Below the pieces are notes generated by a model, which made no database searches, was not told the DNA's origin, and saw only the letters and a list, made by a program, of their open reading frames with translations. A stretch of DNA of 64,000 nucleotides from Diphasiastrum complanatum (Eukaryota > Streptophyta > Lycopodiopsida > Lycopodiales > Lycopodiaceae), in NCBI GenBank assembly GCA_029204225.1, contig MU832551.1:1-64000 (forward strand), given 5' to 3'. Below are positions 23,855 through 36,364 of the stretch, one piece after another; position 1 is the stretch's first letter; the number at the start of each line of letters is the position of its first letter. Position numbers and translations under genes: made by a program.

Positions 23855-24294
23855 GTTATATATCTAAAACACTTCTGTGCATAGAGAATTAAAATATTCC
23901 AAAATATTTACCAAACTTGCTTTGGTGCTGGTAAACTAAATATGATAAACTGAGATATCAGAATAAGATCCTGGGAAGATTGTCTATGTATACGTCTAAG
24001 GAAGCGGGGGCTGGCGCGCGTCCGCATCCGGACGCGGACGCCTCAGGGGTGCGTCCGCGTCCGGACGCATCCCTCATTTTCCAAATATTTTTTTTCAAAA
24101 ATAAAATAAGCGAAATAAAAACAATCTATGACACCTGCCCCCCCCCCCCCCCCGGAATTAATTATCAAAGGGTGTCTGGCACCCACTTGCCCCCTCCTGT
24201 TAAAAAATAGGAGTACCTAAAATTTTTTGCAACAAACCTAACCACTGCCCCCATGCCTCCCATGTCTGATATCTACAGAATCGGACATGAAAGA
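23855..24294 (+). other. Start of intron 7, with GC-rich palindromic cluster
   Basis: Intron sequence before element B. At 24000-24075 it carries a cluster of nested palindromes (GCGTCCGGACGC, GTCCGCATCCGGACGCGGAC), followed by a 16-C run near 24136. Similar self-complementary clusters lie at 22380 and 55860. No coding signal. Confidence 0.6.
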
Positions 24295-24712
24295 AGTTAC
24301 GAATAGAGCCACAGCTGATCTAGAATTAAGCTATGAAAGCATCACATAAGCAAGACTTAACCCTAGAGAGCAGGAAAGAGAGAGATTAAGGAGGCTAAAG
24401 AGAGAGATCAATATCATCAGCTGAATGACAAATGACACAGTTTCCCTACTTATAGCCAAGAGGAAGCCCTAAAAGGAAGCTTCCAGTGGCTAGGGCCCAA
24501 CTGGGGGGGATAATAGTGCGCCCTCCAAGAAGGCCCCCACTCTCCAGTAATATGTCCAAATGGCCTAATAATGAATAATAAGGCCAAAGGCCAACCACAT
24601 AGTCTGAATGTCACTAATGAATAAAAAAGGGCCCAAGGCCTGCTTATGCATAAAGTAAAGTAACTGTAAATGTAAATGGACGCGGCGAATGTAATGAGCC
24701 GAGTCCATAACT
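24295..24712 (-). repeat. 3' LTR of element B
   Basis: 418 bp. On the + strand it starts AGTTACGAATAGAGCC and ends GTCCATAACT. The adjoining purine tract (minus strand GTCGGGGAG) fits a polypurine tract. Confidence 0.92.
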
Positions 24713-24758
24713 CTCCCCGACACAAAAAAAAGACCCAACTGCCAAAAAGATAACCGAA

Positions 24759-27700
24759 TCAAGTAGCAGCAAGCCCTGGTGCATCAACAGCTAGAGGAAC
24801 ATCTGATGTAGAGGAATCAACAAGTGCAGCAAGAGCATCAAGCCATGGAGGAATAGTAGAAACGAGTGTATTTAACAAAGCTGGAAGACGAGATAATGCA
24901 TCAGCAACAGTGTTAGCACGACCAGGACGATACAATATGGAGAAATTAAAAGCCTGTAAAAACTGCAACCAACGAAATTGATGATCACTAAGGTCACGTT
25001 GAGAAAACAGATAACGTAAAGACTGGTGATCAGTAATAATGTCAAATGGGACTCGATACAGATAATGACGCCACTTCTTAAGAGCATAGATAATAGCAAG
25101 AAGCTCTTTCTCATGCACAGAATAACGTTGCTCATAAGAGCGAAGACGACACGACTCATAAGCAATAATACATTGTGACTGTCGAAGTAAAGCACCCAAA
25201 CCAACATTACTAGCATCAGTCTCAACAAGAAACTTCTGATCAAACTGTGGTGAACACATAACGGTAGCATCAACAACAGCACGACGAAGAGTATCAAATG
25301 CTGTCTGACAATCAGGAGTCCACAGAAAAGTACTGGACTTCTTTAAAAGTGCGTGAAGAGGAGCTGCGATAGTGGAAAAATGAGGAACTGGATGACGAAG
25401 GTGAGTGGCTAACCCAAGAAACATACGAACATGATGAATATCAGTAGGTATGGGCCAATCTTGGATGGCCTGAACCTTATGAGGGTCCAGACGAATGTGA
25501 CCATTACAAATAAGAAAACCAAGAAACTCGATCTCAGAAACAGCAAAAGAACATTTAGACAACTTAGCAAATAACTGGTGGTGTACAAGTAACTGAAAAA
25601 TCGAGGAAAGATGGGCAACATGCTCAGCAAGAGACTGACTAAAAATAAAAATATCATCAAAATAAACCAAGACACAATGACCAAGAAGCGGACGTAAGAC
25701 GTTATTCAGCACATTCTGGAACGTAGGAGGGCCATTAGTAACACCAAAAGGAAGCACACGAAATTCATATAAATCAAGATGAGTACGGAAAGCAGTCTTA
25801 TGTTCGTCAGAAGGGTGCATCCTGATTTGGTAATATCCAGAACGAAGGTCTATCTTGGAAAAGATTTTAGAGGTACCGAGCTGGTCAAAGAGGTCATCCA
25901 TGTGTGGAATAGGGTACTGATTACGAATAGTCAACTTATTTAAAGCACGGTAATCAATACAAAGGCGTTTGGTACCATCTTTCTTATTAATAAGGAGAAC
26001 AGGAGCCCCAAAAGGGCTGTGACTAGGAACAATGAGACCCTGATCTAACAAGGCAGTAATATGGAGCTCAAGCTCATCACGCTCAGATCGAGACATACGA
26101 TAAGGGGGACGGGAGGGAGGAGCAGAACCAAGACGCAAATCAATATGATGGTTTACGTCACGTAATGGTGGTAGCGTCGTAGGTTCTGAAAAGACAAAAG
26201 CATACTGATGTAATAAGTCAGAAATCACCTGAGGAACAACTGTTGGTGTAGAAACTGGAGGAACTGGTACTGCCCGCTGAACACATAATAAGGCAGCACA
26301 ATGAGCCTTCGGCAGGCTGCGAATAAACTGCTTCCCAATAATCAACTGGAAGTCTCCCTGAGAATCAATGCCCACAAGTGAGTGTGTAACTGCATCATGT
26401 ACAAATGTCAATGTCTGCTGTGTCAAGTCCAGTGTAACGGCTCCAAGAGATGCAAACCAATCAGCACCAAGGATAAGATCATAACGCTCCATAGGGATAA
26501 TGTAAAGATCTGCTTGTCCAGAGAAATCTCCAATGCGGTATGGTAAACGCTGAAACATCTGAGAACTAGGAAAAGAATGAGAACTGGCAACCTCAACTGT
26601 GAGAGGCTGGGAAGCAGGAACAGGTGAAGCACGGATCCGACTAGTGATATAACTGCTAATAAAAGAATGAGTGCTACCAGTATCAACTAAAGCAATATAC
26701 TCTCAACCTGTAATACGCACACGTAACCGAATGGAGCGAGGACCAGGACGCCCTGTCCAAGTAGCATAGGCAAGCTGAGCATGGCAAATAGCAGGAAGTA
26801 AATCATGGGAAGGCTCAGAGGATAAGTCAGGCTCATCAGAAATATGAATGTAGATATCGGAATCATCTGGAGTAGTGCCCTCATGGTAAAAAACAGCAAT
26901 AGTAGTAGGGAGAGGCTGGCGGCAATCACGGGCAAGATGGTCAGGACTCTTACAACGAAAGCAAAGACGCTTCTGCTGAAGATCAGCGAACTCTGCAGAC
27001 GTGTAACGTCGGACAAAAGCAGGTCGAGGAGTCGGAGGACAAGGAGGCGAAGGGGCAATGGAGAGAGCTGGAACAGACGGGGCTGATGTAGGGGTGAACG
27101 TAGTGGGAAAAGATGAAGTAGAAGGACGGGGTCGGGAGAAGCGGGAAGGAAGGGTGTCAGAGTACTTATGCTGTAAAGTACTGGCAAGAGACATCGCCTC
27201 AACAAGTGTGGTAGGACGGAAGGAAGAAACATCATAACGTAAAGCACCACGAAGCCCAGCAATGTAACGAGAAATAAGCTCAGTGGGCTGTAGATCTGTG
27301 AAAAGATAAGAAAGCTCCATAAACTGATCTGTATAAGAAGCAAGATCACTGGTCTGAGTGAGACTACGGAATGTATCACGTTGGCGGTCAAGCCACTGAG
27401 GATCAATCATAGCATGGCGGAGGTCACTGCGAAAAGTATGCCATACATGGAGCCCTTCCCGATCAGGATCAACTCTATAAACTCGCCTCCACGTGGCGGC
27501 ACGTCCATCTAAATGTAAAGCAGCCAACTGGATTTTCTGAGGATCAGTCTTGGGGTAAATTTGAAAATATGTGTCAAGCTTAGCAAACCAATTCTCTAAT
27601 AAGTTCCCGTCGGAGGAACCGGAATAGGTAGCAAGCTGTACCCTATCACGAAAGTCTCGAGCAAAGTGTGGCTCAGGAAGGGGGGGACGAGGAAAGAAAC

Positions 27701-27977
27701 CAGGAGGTGGGTTAGATGGAATGAACGGTCCACCACCAGGCTGACTAGCAGAAGAAGATGGAAATCCAAATGGAGGGGGAGTCCCAAATGTAGGAAAAAC
27801 AGGAGCTTTACCAGGACCATGAGGCTGTAAAGAATCAATCTATGACTGCATAGTAGCAAAGCTGGTCATAACTGAATCGAAGCGAAGAACGAGGCCAGAA
27901 AGGGTCTCATCCATGCGACGAAACTGATCGGATAAGGTTTCCTGAGTAGTCTCACTCGAGGTAGGTGAATGTGCCAT
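24759..27977 (-). pseudogene. gag-pol of element B, single frame with two in-frame stops
   Basis: From ATG 27977 (MAHSPTSSETTQET) one frame runs to 24759. A TAG at 27842-27840 follows Gag codon 45, and a TGA at 26705-26703 separates Gag from Pol. Gag carries AALHLDGRAATWRRVY and the zinc knuckle CFRCKSPDHLARDC. Protease has LVDTGSTHSF. Reverse transcriptase has [47 protein letters not shown] and catalytic YFDD. RNase H has VETDASNVGLGALL, YSVHEKELLAIIYALKKWR and ITDHQSL. After ADALSRLPALLN the frame jumps over the deletion to ALAALVDSSTSDVPLAVDAP, the last residues of the C-type polyprotein. Integrase is therefore missing. The element looks recent but could only move with enzymes in trans. 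Confidence 0.9.
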
Positions 27978-28646
27978 AATGATAGTGGAAGGAATAGACG
28001 AAAACTTGAGGGAGCGGACTCTTGTTGTCACCCCAAATTAGCCTATTACAACCAATATTATCACAACTGAAAAAAAACAGACAACAATGAACAATGGAGA
28101 AGCTGTAAAATTGCGTTGGACAGCCAGGGATACAATGTGAATTTGAAAGAGTAAACGGAGTCAGAATTCTTGAAAATGTGGTGGAGAATGAGCGCGCGAC
28201 AGGCTTTTGATAAGCTGTAAAAGATGGCTGGAATTGCAAAAGGCAAAAAAAAGGCAAAAGTGACAAGTTGGGAGTGCTGAAGCAGCGATTTACAGGTTGA
28301 AGAATTTTAGCTGTTTGGAATAGCAAATGATGTCGGAATTGGGTAGTTTTTGGATGAGGATGGGCGCTGGACAGTCAGGGAACTAACTGTGGAAGATGGC
28401 TGCAAATTGGAAAAATATCAGACGAAAGTGATAGGTCGGAAGGCAGGGACAGCGATGGAAAGGAAGAGGAGGAGCGCTGGGCAGCAAAGAAAAGAGGGGA
28501 CAAAACAGGGGGAACGCTGGGCAGGAAGGAGTGGAAGGAGCAGTGATGGAACAGGGCTGCCAAAACGGTAATGGAGCTGTAGGAACAGCGGTGGAGGAGC
28601 AAGGCAAGGCAGCAAAGAAAAAATTCCAGATTGTGCTCAGAAAAGT

Positions 28647-28658
28647 GCTCTGATACCA
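28647..28658 (-). promoter_or_regulatory. Primer-binding site of B
   Basis: Minus-strand TGGTATCAGAGC immediately after the LTR end: the plant initiator tRNA-Met site. Confidence 0.85.
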
Positions 28659-29078
28659 AGTTACGAATAGAGCCACAACTGATCTAGAATTAAGCTATGA
28701 AAGCATCACATAAGCAAGACTTAACCCTAGAAAGCAGGAAAGAGAGAGAGATTAAGGAGGCTAACGAGAGAGATCAATATCATCAGCTGAATGACAAATG
28801 ACACAGTTTCCCTACTTATAGCCAAGAGGAAGCCCTAAAAGGAAGCTTCCAGTGGCTAGGGCCCAACTGGGAGGGATAATAGTGCGCCCTCCAAGAAGGC
28901 CCCCACTTTCCAGTAATATGTCCAAATGGCCTAATAATGAATAATAAGGCCAAAGGCCAACCATATAGTCTGAATGTCACTAATGAATAAAAAAGGGCCC
29001 AAGGCCTGCTTATGCATAAAGTAAAGTAACTGTAAATGTAAATGGACGCGGCGAATGTAATGAGCCGAGTCCATAACT
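28659..29078 (-). repeat. 5' LTR of element B
   Basis: 420 bp, same ends as the 3' LTR; differs by a GA insertion in the CT/GA tract and about six substitutions. Confidence 0.92.
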
Positions 29079-29083
29079 AAAGA

Positions 29084-29439
29084 GCAACAATTTATATTTT
29101 TTGAGTCTCCAGAACTCTGTCTCGTGCCCTCGCTGTCTCTCTCTCCCTGACGAATCTATATTATACTATTATATAAATACAGGTAAACGATGTCCTCCCC
29201 GGATGAACTTCAACAACCTACTAAGTACTTATGCTCCACAGTGTCATTCAACACAGGGAAGTTCAAGACCTACACAGTACCATGGCCTATGTGATGAGAT
29301 AGGTTTAGGGTTTTGGGATGAACTCCAACAACACTGAAAGGAAATAGGAATTCTGTCACTGCTGTAGCGGAACCAAATGGGATGATCGGATCGCTGGATG
29401 AGATTTTTTGAGAGCATAAGGTCCTTGTGCTTTTGCCCA
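29084..29439 (+). other. Spacer between B and LINE L1
   Basis: Unassigned. The part at 29261-29310 (GACCTACACAGTACCATGGC and on) resembles 45181-45225, also next to a LINE, so a small shared repeat or LINE leader is possible. Confidence 0.45.
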
Positions 29440-30123
29440 ATTCTGAATGCTCAGGAAATTGCATGTCGTGCGACAGCAGGAATCGTCCAAATCTACTTTC
29501 CTCAGACAACAGACTCTCTCTCTCTCTCTCTCTCTCTCAAGATTGTGCCACGGCAGGTATCGTCCAAATCCACTTTCCTCAAACACACTATATCCACCCC
29601 CCCCCTCGCGGAAACAAACACCCTCCCCATCGCTGAAAAAGACACCCCCTTCACTGGAAAAGACACCCTCCTCGCTGAAAGTAGAACTCCCATTGCTGAC
29701 CAGACCCTCACCACCCTCGCTGCTGGATCAGAGGCCTCGCTGCCCACAGATTTGTCCTCCGATGCAACTCCTCGCTGTCTACAGATTTGCCATCCCCCTC
29801 GTTGTCCTCAGATCTGTCCTCAGATTTGTCATTGCTATGTATAAGGGATGTGGCACCCCCTTCTTCTTCTTCCTCTTTTTCCCCACTCTCAGTTTCTTCC
29901 TCCTCTTCTTCTCTCTCCTCTGTTGTTCCTCCCTCTCTTTCATCTTCTTCTTCTTCTTCTGCCTTCCTCGTCCCCACTCTCCCACCCTATCGCTCTGGCC
30001 ATCGCTAACGGCCTTCTTCCCATCCCCATTACCCAAGAACCCACAACTTCCCTATCTGCGGTACCCATCCCATACACTCCATCCAAATCCACAAAACTAT
30101 TTTCCTCTTGGGAAGCTAACCAA

Positions 30124-30607
30124 ATGAAAGCCGATTTCCAGCTTTTGAAACATGAACTATCACAACTGAAAGGGATAGTGGTCTCCTTACTCAAGGAAAA
30201 AAATGTGTTGCAGTCCAAAGTCGCTTCGTTAGAGCAGGTGATCAACACTAAGGGGGTTTCAGCCTCTGAATTAACCACCACCATCATAAAGGAGCTTGCG
30301 AGTAAAATTGAGCAGCATAAAGATTCATGGGCAGCCGTCTTACAGAAAGGCACCAAGCCTAGCGCCCCCATTTCCTCCGTCATCTCAGCCACCATTTCGG
30401 AAGAGAGGTCAAGGGAGCAAAAGGCCCACAACATCAGGGTTCGTGGGATACCAGACACACAGGATGCCATTGCCGAAGCCACGAGATTTCTCGAGACCAC
30501 TCTAGGACACATGACAGATGGGCTAGATACAGCTTGGAGGACCACCAAAGATGCAGCTACACTCGTTATCCGTTTCACTTCTCTAGAGAGTCGCCGAGAT
30601 GCGTTGC
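30124..30607 (+). pseudogene. LINE L1 ORF1, N-terminal part
   Basis: ORF1 of the LINE, an RNA-binding chaperone in better known L1 systems. The frame is open from upstream, but the likely protein begins at MKADFQLLKHELSQLKGIVV, whose leucine spacing suggests a coiled coil (to about residue 45). It continues to an RRM-like part (HNIRVRGIPDTQ; LVIRFTSLESRRDAL). The order coiled coil, RRM-like, basic C-terminus resembles L1 ORF1p (Transposase_22) rather than the zinc-knuckle ORF1 frequent in flowering-plant LINEs. It is cut at 30607 by insertion of element C. Confidence 0.7.
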
Positions 30608-31025
30608 AGTTACGAATAGAGCCACAGCTGATCTAGAATTAAGCTATGAAAGCATCACATAAGCAAGACTTAACCCTAGAAAGCAGGAAAGAGAGAGATT
30701 AAGGAGGCTAAAGAGAGAGATCAATATCATCAGCTGAATGACAAATGACACAGTTTCCCTACTTATAGCCAAGAGGAAGCCCTAAAAGGAAGCTTCTAGT
30801 GGCTAGGGCCCAACTGGGAGGGATAATAGTGCGCCCTCCAAGAAGGCCCCCACTCTCCAGTAATATGTCCAAATGGCCTAATAATGAATAATAAGGCCAA
30901 AGGCCAACCATATAGTCTGAATGTCACTAATGAATAAAAAAGGGCCCAAGGCCTGCTTATGCATAAAGTAAAGTAACTGTAAATGTAAATGGACGCGGCG
31001 AATGTAATGAGCCGAGTACATAACT
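30608..31025 (-). repeat. 3' LTR of element C
   Basis: 418 bp, + strand start AGTTACGAATAGAGCC, end GTACATAACT. It is followed on the + side by CTCTCCCCGAC, the reverse of the polypurine tract. Confidence 0.92.
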
Positions 31026-31071
31026 CTCCCCGACACAAAAAAAAGACCCAACTGCCGAAAAGATAACCGGA

Positions 31072-34000
31072 TCAAGTAGCAGCAAGCCCTGGTGCATCAA
31101 CAGCTAGAGGAATATCTGATGTAGAGGAATCAACAAGTGCAGCAAGAGCACGAGCCTGATCCGCAAGTAATGGTGTATGATAAAACACATCAATAGGCTC
31201 CCATGTAGCCTCCTCAATAGGACGACCATCCCACTGGACCAAAAACTGAATTTGCCGGCGGCGTCGACTATGGTATAGACGGACCAGTAATATAGCAGCA
31301 GGTAAAAATGGAAATAACTCTGGACCAGTAGGAAACTCAGCATCACAGGGAGCGTCATCCTCAATAGCAGCACGTAATAAACTGACATGGAATACATCAC
31401 AGGCGCGTGTGGAAGCAGGAAGCTGTAAGCGATATGTAACTGGACTAAGAACCTCCACAATGCGATAAGGCCCATAATAACGTGGTGCAAGCTTCTCAGT
31501 AGAAGCATGGCCCTGGACAAAATGATAATGTGCAAACCGTAAGCGTAGATAAACCATATCTCCAAGCTGAAACTCAACATGGCGGCGGTGACGATCAACT
31601 GAGGTCTGATAACGCTGCTGAACATGCTGTAAATGAGAATTGGCCCGAGTAATAAGCTCTCGAGCACCTGATAGAAAAGATGCAAGTGTAACAAGTGTAT
31701 CTTCAGGAGGAAGAGGAACGCCAGGTAAAAGAGGTGCATAGCCATGAGATAATAAAAATGGAGAGACACCTGTGCTGGTACTAACAGAGCTATTATAGCT
31801 ATACTCTGCTAAACATAAATGCTGATCCCAATTCTTCCCTGAAGGAGTAACAAAATGGCACAAATAATCCTCAAGGATCCTGTTAAGGACCTCAGACTGC
31901 CCATCAAAAGTAGAATGATAAGCAGAACCCATAAAAAGCTGAACATCCAAAATATGCATAAGCGCTGTCCAGAATATAGATGTAAACTTACTATCCCGAT
32001 CAGAAAGGATAGTACGAGGAAATCCATGCAGGCGGAAAATCTCTGATAGGAACAAACGTGCACACTGCTCTGCTGTGATAGTACTGCGAAACTGGGATAA
32101 AATGTGCCTGTTTCGAGAACCTGTCAACTACCACCATACATGAATCGTGACCACGCTGGGTATGGGGAAGGCCAAGGATAAAGTCCATAGATATATCAGT
32201 CCACTGGCGATGAGGAATAGGCCAACTCTGGAGCAAACCAGCAGATTTAGAACGGGAGTACTTATTACGAAGACAGAAAGGGCAGGTACGAATAAGTACA
32301 GCAAGCTCAGATCGAAGAGAGGGCCAATAGAAATGGTCTTTGAGACGAGCATAAGACTTCTGAAAACCAAAGTGACCCCCAACAGGAGAGGAATGAGCAT
32401 CCGACAACAACTGGGAACGGAGACCCAAAGAACTAGGGATACAAAGAGAATCATAATGATAAAGACGATTGTCAATAATGGAGTAAACTTGATGAGGACT
32501 GGACGAAACAGGTGGGGTAGAACTATAAACATCACAAAAATCAGAACATGTAAGGTATGCTGCAGGTAGAGCATCAAACCATGGAGGAATAGTAGAAACG
32601 AGTGTATTTAACAAAGCTGGAAGACGAGATAATGCATCAGCAGCAGTGTTAGCACGACCAGGACGATACAATATGGAGAAATTAAAAGACTGTAAAAACT
32701 GCAACCAACGAAATTGACGATCACTAAGGTCACGTTGAGAAAACAGATAACGTAAAGACTGGTGATCAGTAATAATGTCAAATGGGACTCGATATAGATA
32801 ATGACGCCACTTCTTAAGAGCATAGATAATAGCAAGAACCTCTTTCTCATGCACAGAATAACGTTGCTCATAAGAGCGAAGACGACGCGACTCATAAGCA
32901 ATAATACATTGTGACTGGCGAAGTAAAGCACCCAAACCAACATTACTAGCATCAGTCTCAACAAGAAACTTTTGATCAAACTGTGGTAAACACATAACGG
33001 CAGCATCAACAACAGCACGACGAAGAGTATCAAACGCTGTCTGACAATCAGGAGTCCACAAAAAAGTAATAGACTTCTTCAAAAGTGCATGAAGAGGAGC
33101 TGCGATAGTGGCAAAATGAGGAACTGGACGATGAAGGTGAGTGGCTAACCCAAGAAACATACGAACATGATGAATATCAGTAGGTATAGGCCAATCCTGG
33201 ATGGCCTGAACCTTATGAGCTTCCAGACGAATGTGACCATTACAAATAAGAAAACCAAGAAACTCTATCTCAGAAACAACAAAAGAACATTTAGACAACT
33301 TAGCAAATAACTGGTGGTGTACAAGTAACTGAAAGACCGAGGAAAGATGGGCAACATGCTCAACAAGAGACTGACTAAAAATAAGAATATCATCAAAATA
33401 AACCAAGACACAATGACCAAGAAGCGGACGTAAGACGTTATTCATCACATTCTGGAACGTAGGAGGGCCATTAGTAACACCAAAAGGAAGCACACGAAAT
33501 TCATATAAACCAAGATGAGTACGGAAAGCAGTCTTATGTTCGTCAGAAGGGTGCATCCTGATTTGATAATATCCAGAATGAAGGTCTATCTTGGAAAAGA
33601 TTTTAGAGGTACCGAGCTGGTCAAAGAGGTCATCCATGTGTGGAATAGGGTACTGATTACGAATAGTCAACTTATTTAAAGCACGGTAATCAATACAAAG
33701 GCGTTTGGTACCATCTTTCTTATTAATAAGGAGAACAGGAGCACCAAAAGGGCTGTGACTAGGAACAATGAGACCCTGATCTAACAAGGCAGTAATATGG
33801 AGCTCAAGCTCATCACGCTCAGATCGAGACATACGATAAGGGGGACGGGAGGGAGGAGCAGAACCAAGACGCAAATCAATATGATGGTTTACGTCACGTA
33901 ATGGTGGTAGCGTCGTAGGTTCTGAAAAGACAAAAGCATACTGATGTAATAAGTCAGAAATCACCTGAGGAACAGCTGCTGGTGTAGAAACTGGAGGAAC

Positions 34001-34410
34001 TGGTACTGCCCGCTGAACACATAATAAGGCAGCACAATGAGCCTTCGGCAGGCTGCGAATAAACTGCTTCCCAGTAATCAACTGGAAGTCTCCCTGAGAA
34101 TCAATGCCCACAAGTGAGTGTGTAACTGCATCATGTACAAATGTCAATGTCTGCTGTGTCAAGTCCAGTGTAACGGCTCCAAGAGATGCAAACCAATCAG
34201 CACCAAGGATAAGATCATAACGCTCCATAGGGATAATGTAAAGATCTGCCTGTCCAGAGAAATCTCCGATGCGGTATGATAAACGCTAAAACATCTGAGA
34301 ACTAGGAAAAGAATGAGAACTGGCAACCTCAACTGTGAGAGACTGGGAAGCAGGAACAGGTGAAGCACGGATCCGACTAGTGATATAACTGCTAATAAAA
34401 AAGTGCTACC
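31072..34410 (-). pseudogene. pol of element C: protease, RT, RNase H, integrase, chromodomain
   Basis: On the minus strand protease (LVDTGS region) is broken by a 1-nt loss near 34428 and a stop near 34288. The RT-RNase H-integrase frame 34228-32000 shows FSKIDLHSGYYQI, YFDD, VETDASNVGLGALL, then the integrase HHCC finger (GGHFGFQKSYARLKDHFYWP; CPFCLRNKYS) and the first catalytic Asp (WTDISMDFILGLP). A one-base insertion near 32094 shifts to frame 32127-31072, with the second Asp (ILSDRDSKF), the Glu (DGQSEVLNRIL), GPY/F (APRYYGPYRIVEVLS) and the chromodomain (QFLVQWDGRPIEEATWEPID). Chromodomain integrases of this group are thought to steer insertion to heterochromatin marks. No single intact protein results. 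Confidence 0.92.
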
Positions 34411-34418
34411 AGTATCAA

Positions 34419-35687
34419 CTAAGCAATATACTCTCGACCTGTAATACGCACACGTAACCGAATGGAGCGAGGACCAGGACGCCCTGTCCAAGTAGCATAG
34501 GCAAGCTGAGCATGGCAAGTAGCAGGAAGTAAATCAGGGGAAGGCTCAGAGGATAAGTCAGGCTCATCAGAAATATGAATGTAGATATCGAAATCATCTG
34601 GAGTAGTGCCCTCATGGTAAAAAACAGCAGTAGTAGTAGGGAGAGGCTGGCGGCAATCACGGGCAAGATGGTCAGGACTCTTACAACGAAAGCAAAGACG
34701 CTTTTGCTGAAGATCAGCGAACTCTGCAGACGTGTAACGTCGGACAAAAGCAGGTGGAGGACGAGGAGGACGAGGAGGTGAAGGGGCAATGGAGAGAGCT
34801 GGAACAGAAGGGGCCGGTGTAGGGGTGAACGTAGCGGGAAAAGATGAAGTAGAAGGACGGGGTCGGGAGAAGCGGGAAGGAAGGGTGTCAGAGTACTTAT
34901 GCTGTAAAGTACTGGCAAGAGACATCGCCTCAACAAGTGTGGTAGGACGGAAGGAAGAAACATCATAACGTAAAGCACCACGAAGCCCAGCAATGTAACG
35001 AGAAATAAGCTCAGTGGGCTGTAGATCTGTGAAAAGATAAGAAAGCTCCATAAACTGATCTGTATAAGAAGCAAGATCACTGGTCTGAGTGAGACTACGG
35101 AATGTATCACGTTGGCGGTCAAGCCACTGAGGATCAATCATAGCATGGCGGAGGTCACTGCGAAAAGTATGCCATACATGGAGCCCTTCCCGATCAGGAA
35201 CAACTCTGGCACGTCCATCTAAATGTAAAGCAGCCCACTGGATCTTCTGAGGATCAGTCTTGGGGCAAATCTAAAAATATGTGTCAAGCTTAGCAAACCA
35301 ATTCTCTAATAAGTTCCCGTCGGAGGAACCGGAATAGGTAGCAAGCTGTACCCTATCACGAAAGTCTCGAGCAAAGTGTGGATCAGGAAGGGGGGAACGA
35401 GGAAAGAAACCAGGAGGTGGGTTAGATGGAATGAACGGTCCACCACCAAGCTGACTAGCAGAAGAAGATGGAAATCCAAATGGAGGGGGAGTCCCAAATG
35501 TAGGAAAAACAGGAGCTTTACCAGGACCATGAGGCTGTAAAGAATCAATCTATGACTGCATAGTAGCAAAGCTGGTCATAACTGAATCGAAGCGAAGAAC
35601 GAGGCCAGAAAGGGTCTCATCCATGCGACGAAACTGATCGGATAAGGTTTCCTGAGTAGTCTCACTCGAGGTAGGTGAATGTGCCAT
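34419..35687 (-). pseudogene. gag of element C
   Basis: The ATG at 35687 (MAHSPTSSETTQET) leads to the same TAG after codon 45 as in B (35552-35550). Further damage is private to C: a stop in the LDTYF region, and a 21-bp deletion removing part of the RAATWRRVY motif. From 35141 to 34419 the frame is open with MIDPQWLDRQRDTFRSLTQT and the zinc knuckle CFRCKSPDHLARDC, ending GREYIA before a stop caused by a 1-nt loss. Confidence 0.88.
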
Positions 35688-36352
35688 AATGATAGTGGAA
35701 GGAATAGACGAAAACTTGAGGGAGCGGACTCTTGTGGTCACCCCAAATTAGCCTATTACAACCAATATTATCACAACTGAAAAAAAACAGACAACAATGA
35801 ACAATGGAGAAGCTGTAAAATTGCGTTGGACAGCCAGGGATACAATGTGAATTTGAAAGAGTAAACGGAGTCAGAATTCTTGAAAATGTGGTGGAGAATG
35901 AGCGCGCGACAGGCTTTTGATAAGCTGTAAAAGATGGCTGGAATTGGAGAAAAGAAAAAAAAAAAAAGGCAAAAGTGACAAGTTGGGAGTGCTGAGGCAG
36001 CGATTTACAGGTTGAAGAATTTTAGCTGTTTGGAATAGCAAATGATGTCGGAATTGGGTAGTTTTTGGATGAGGATGGGCGCTGGACAGTCAGGGAACTA
36101 ACTGTGGAAGATGGCTGCAAACTGGAAGACGAAATGATAGTTCGGAAGGTAGGGACAGCGATGGAAAAGAAGAGGAGGAGCGCTGGGCAGCAAAGAAAAG
36201 AGGGGTCAAAACAGGGGGAACGCTGGGCAGGAAGGAGTGGAAGGAGCAGCGATGGAACAGGGCTGTCAAAATGGTAATGGAGCTGTAGGATCAGCGATGG
36301 AGGAGCAAGGCAAGGCAGCATAGAAAAAATTCTAGATTGTGCTCAGAAAAGT

Positions 36353-36364
36353 GCTCTGATACCA
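36353..36364 (-). promoter_or_regulatory. Primer-binding site of C
   Basis: Minus-strand TGGTATCAGAGC next to the LTR end. Confidence 0.85.

Larger units (their letters stand above)
24290..29083 (-). mobile_element. Ty3/gypsy LTR element B (integrase-deleted), with 5-bp target duplication
   Basis: A complete insertion on the minus strand: target duplication AAAGA at 24290-24294 and 29079-29083, element 24295-29078 (4,784 bp), LTRs of 418 and 420 bp differing at roughly six positions by eye, so young. One frame runs gag, protease, reverse transcriptase and RNase H; integrase and chromodomain are deleted. Against C, the deletion removes about 1,423 bp between two AGAGCA hexamers (C positions 31145-31150 and 32568-32573), a microhomology junction. 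It is the same clade as A, C and D. Confidence 0.93.

Noticed and set aside
26687-27406. Leucine-rich 239-codon minus frame and similar hydrophobic frames in B, C and D
   Set aside because: Out-of-frame shadows of gag and pol; the true frame carries the zinc knuckle and RT motifs.
29848-30123. Leucine/proline-rich N-terminus of the 262-codon frame as part of LINE ORF1
   Set aside because: Low-complexity CT-rich leader; the plausible protein starts at the coiled coil near 30124.
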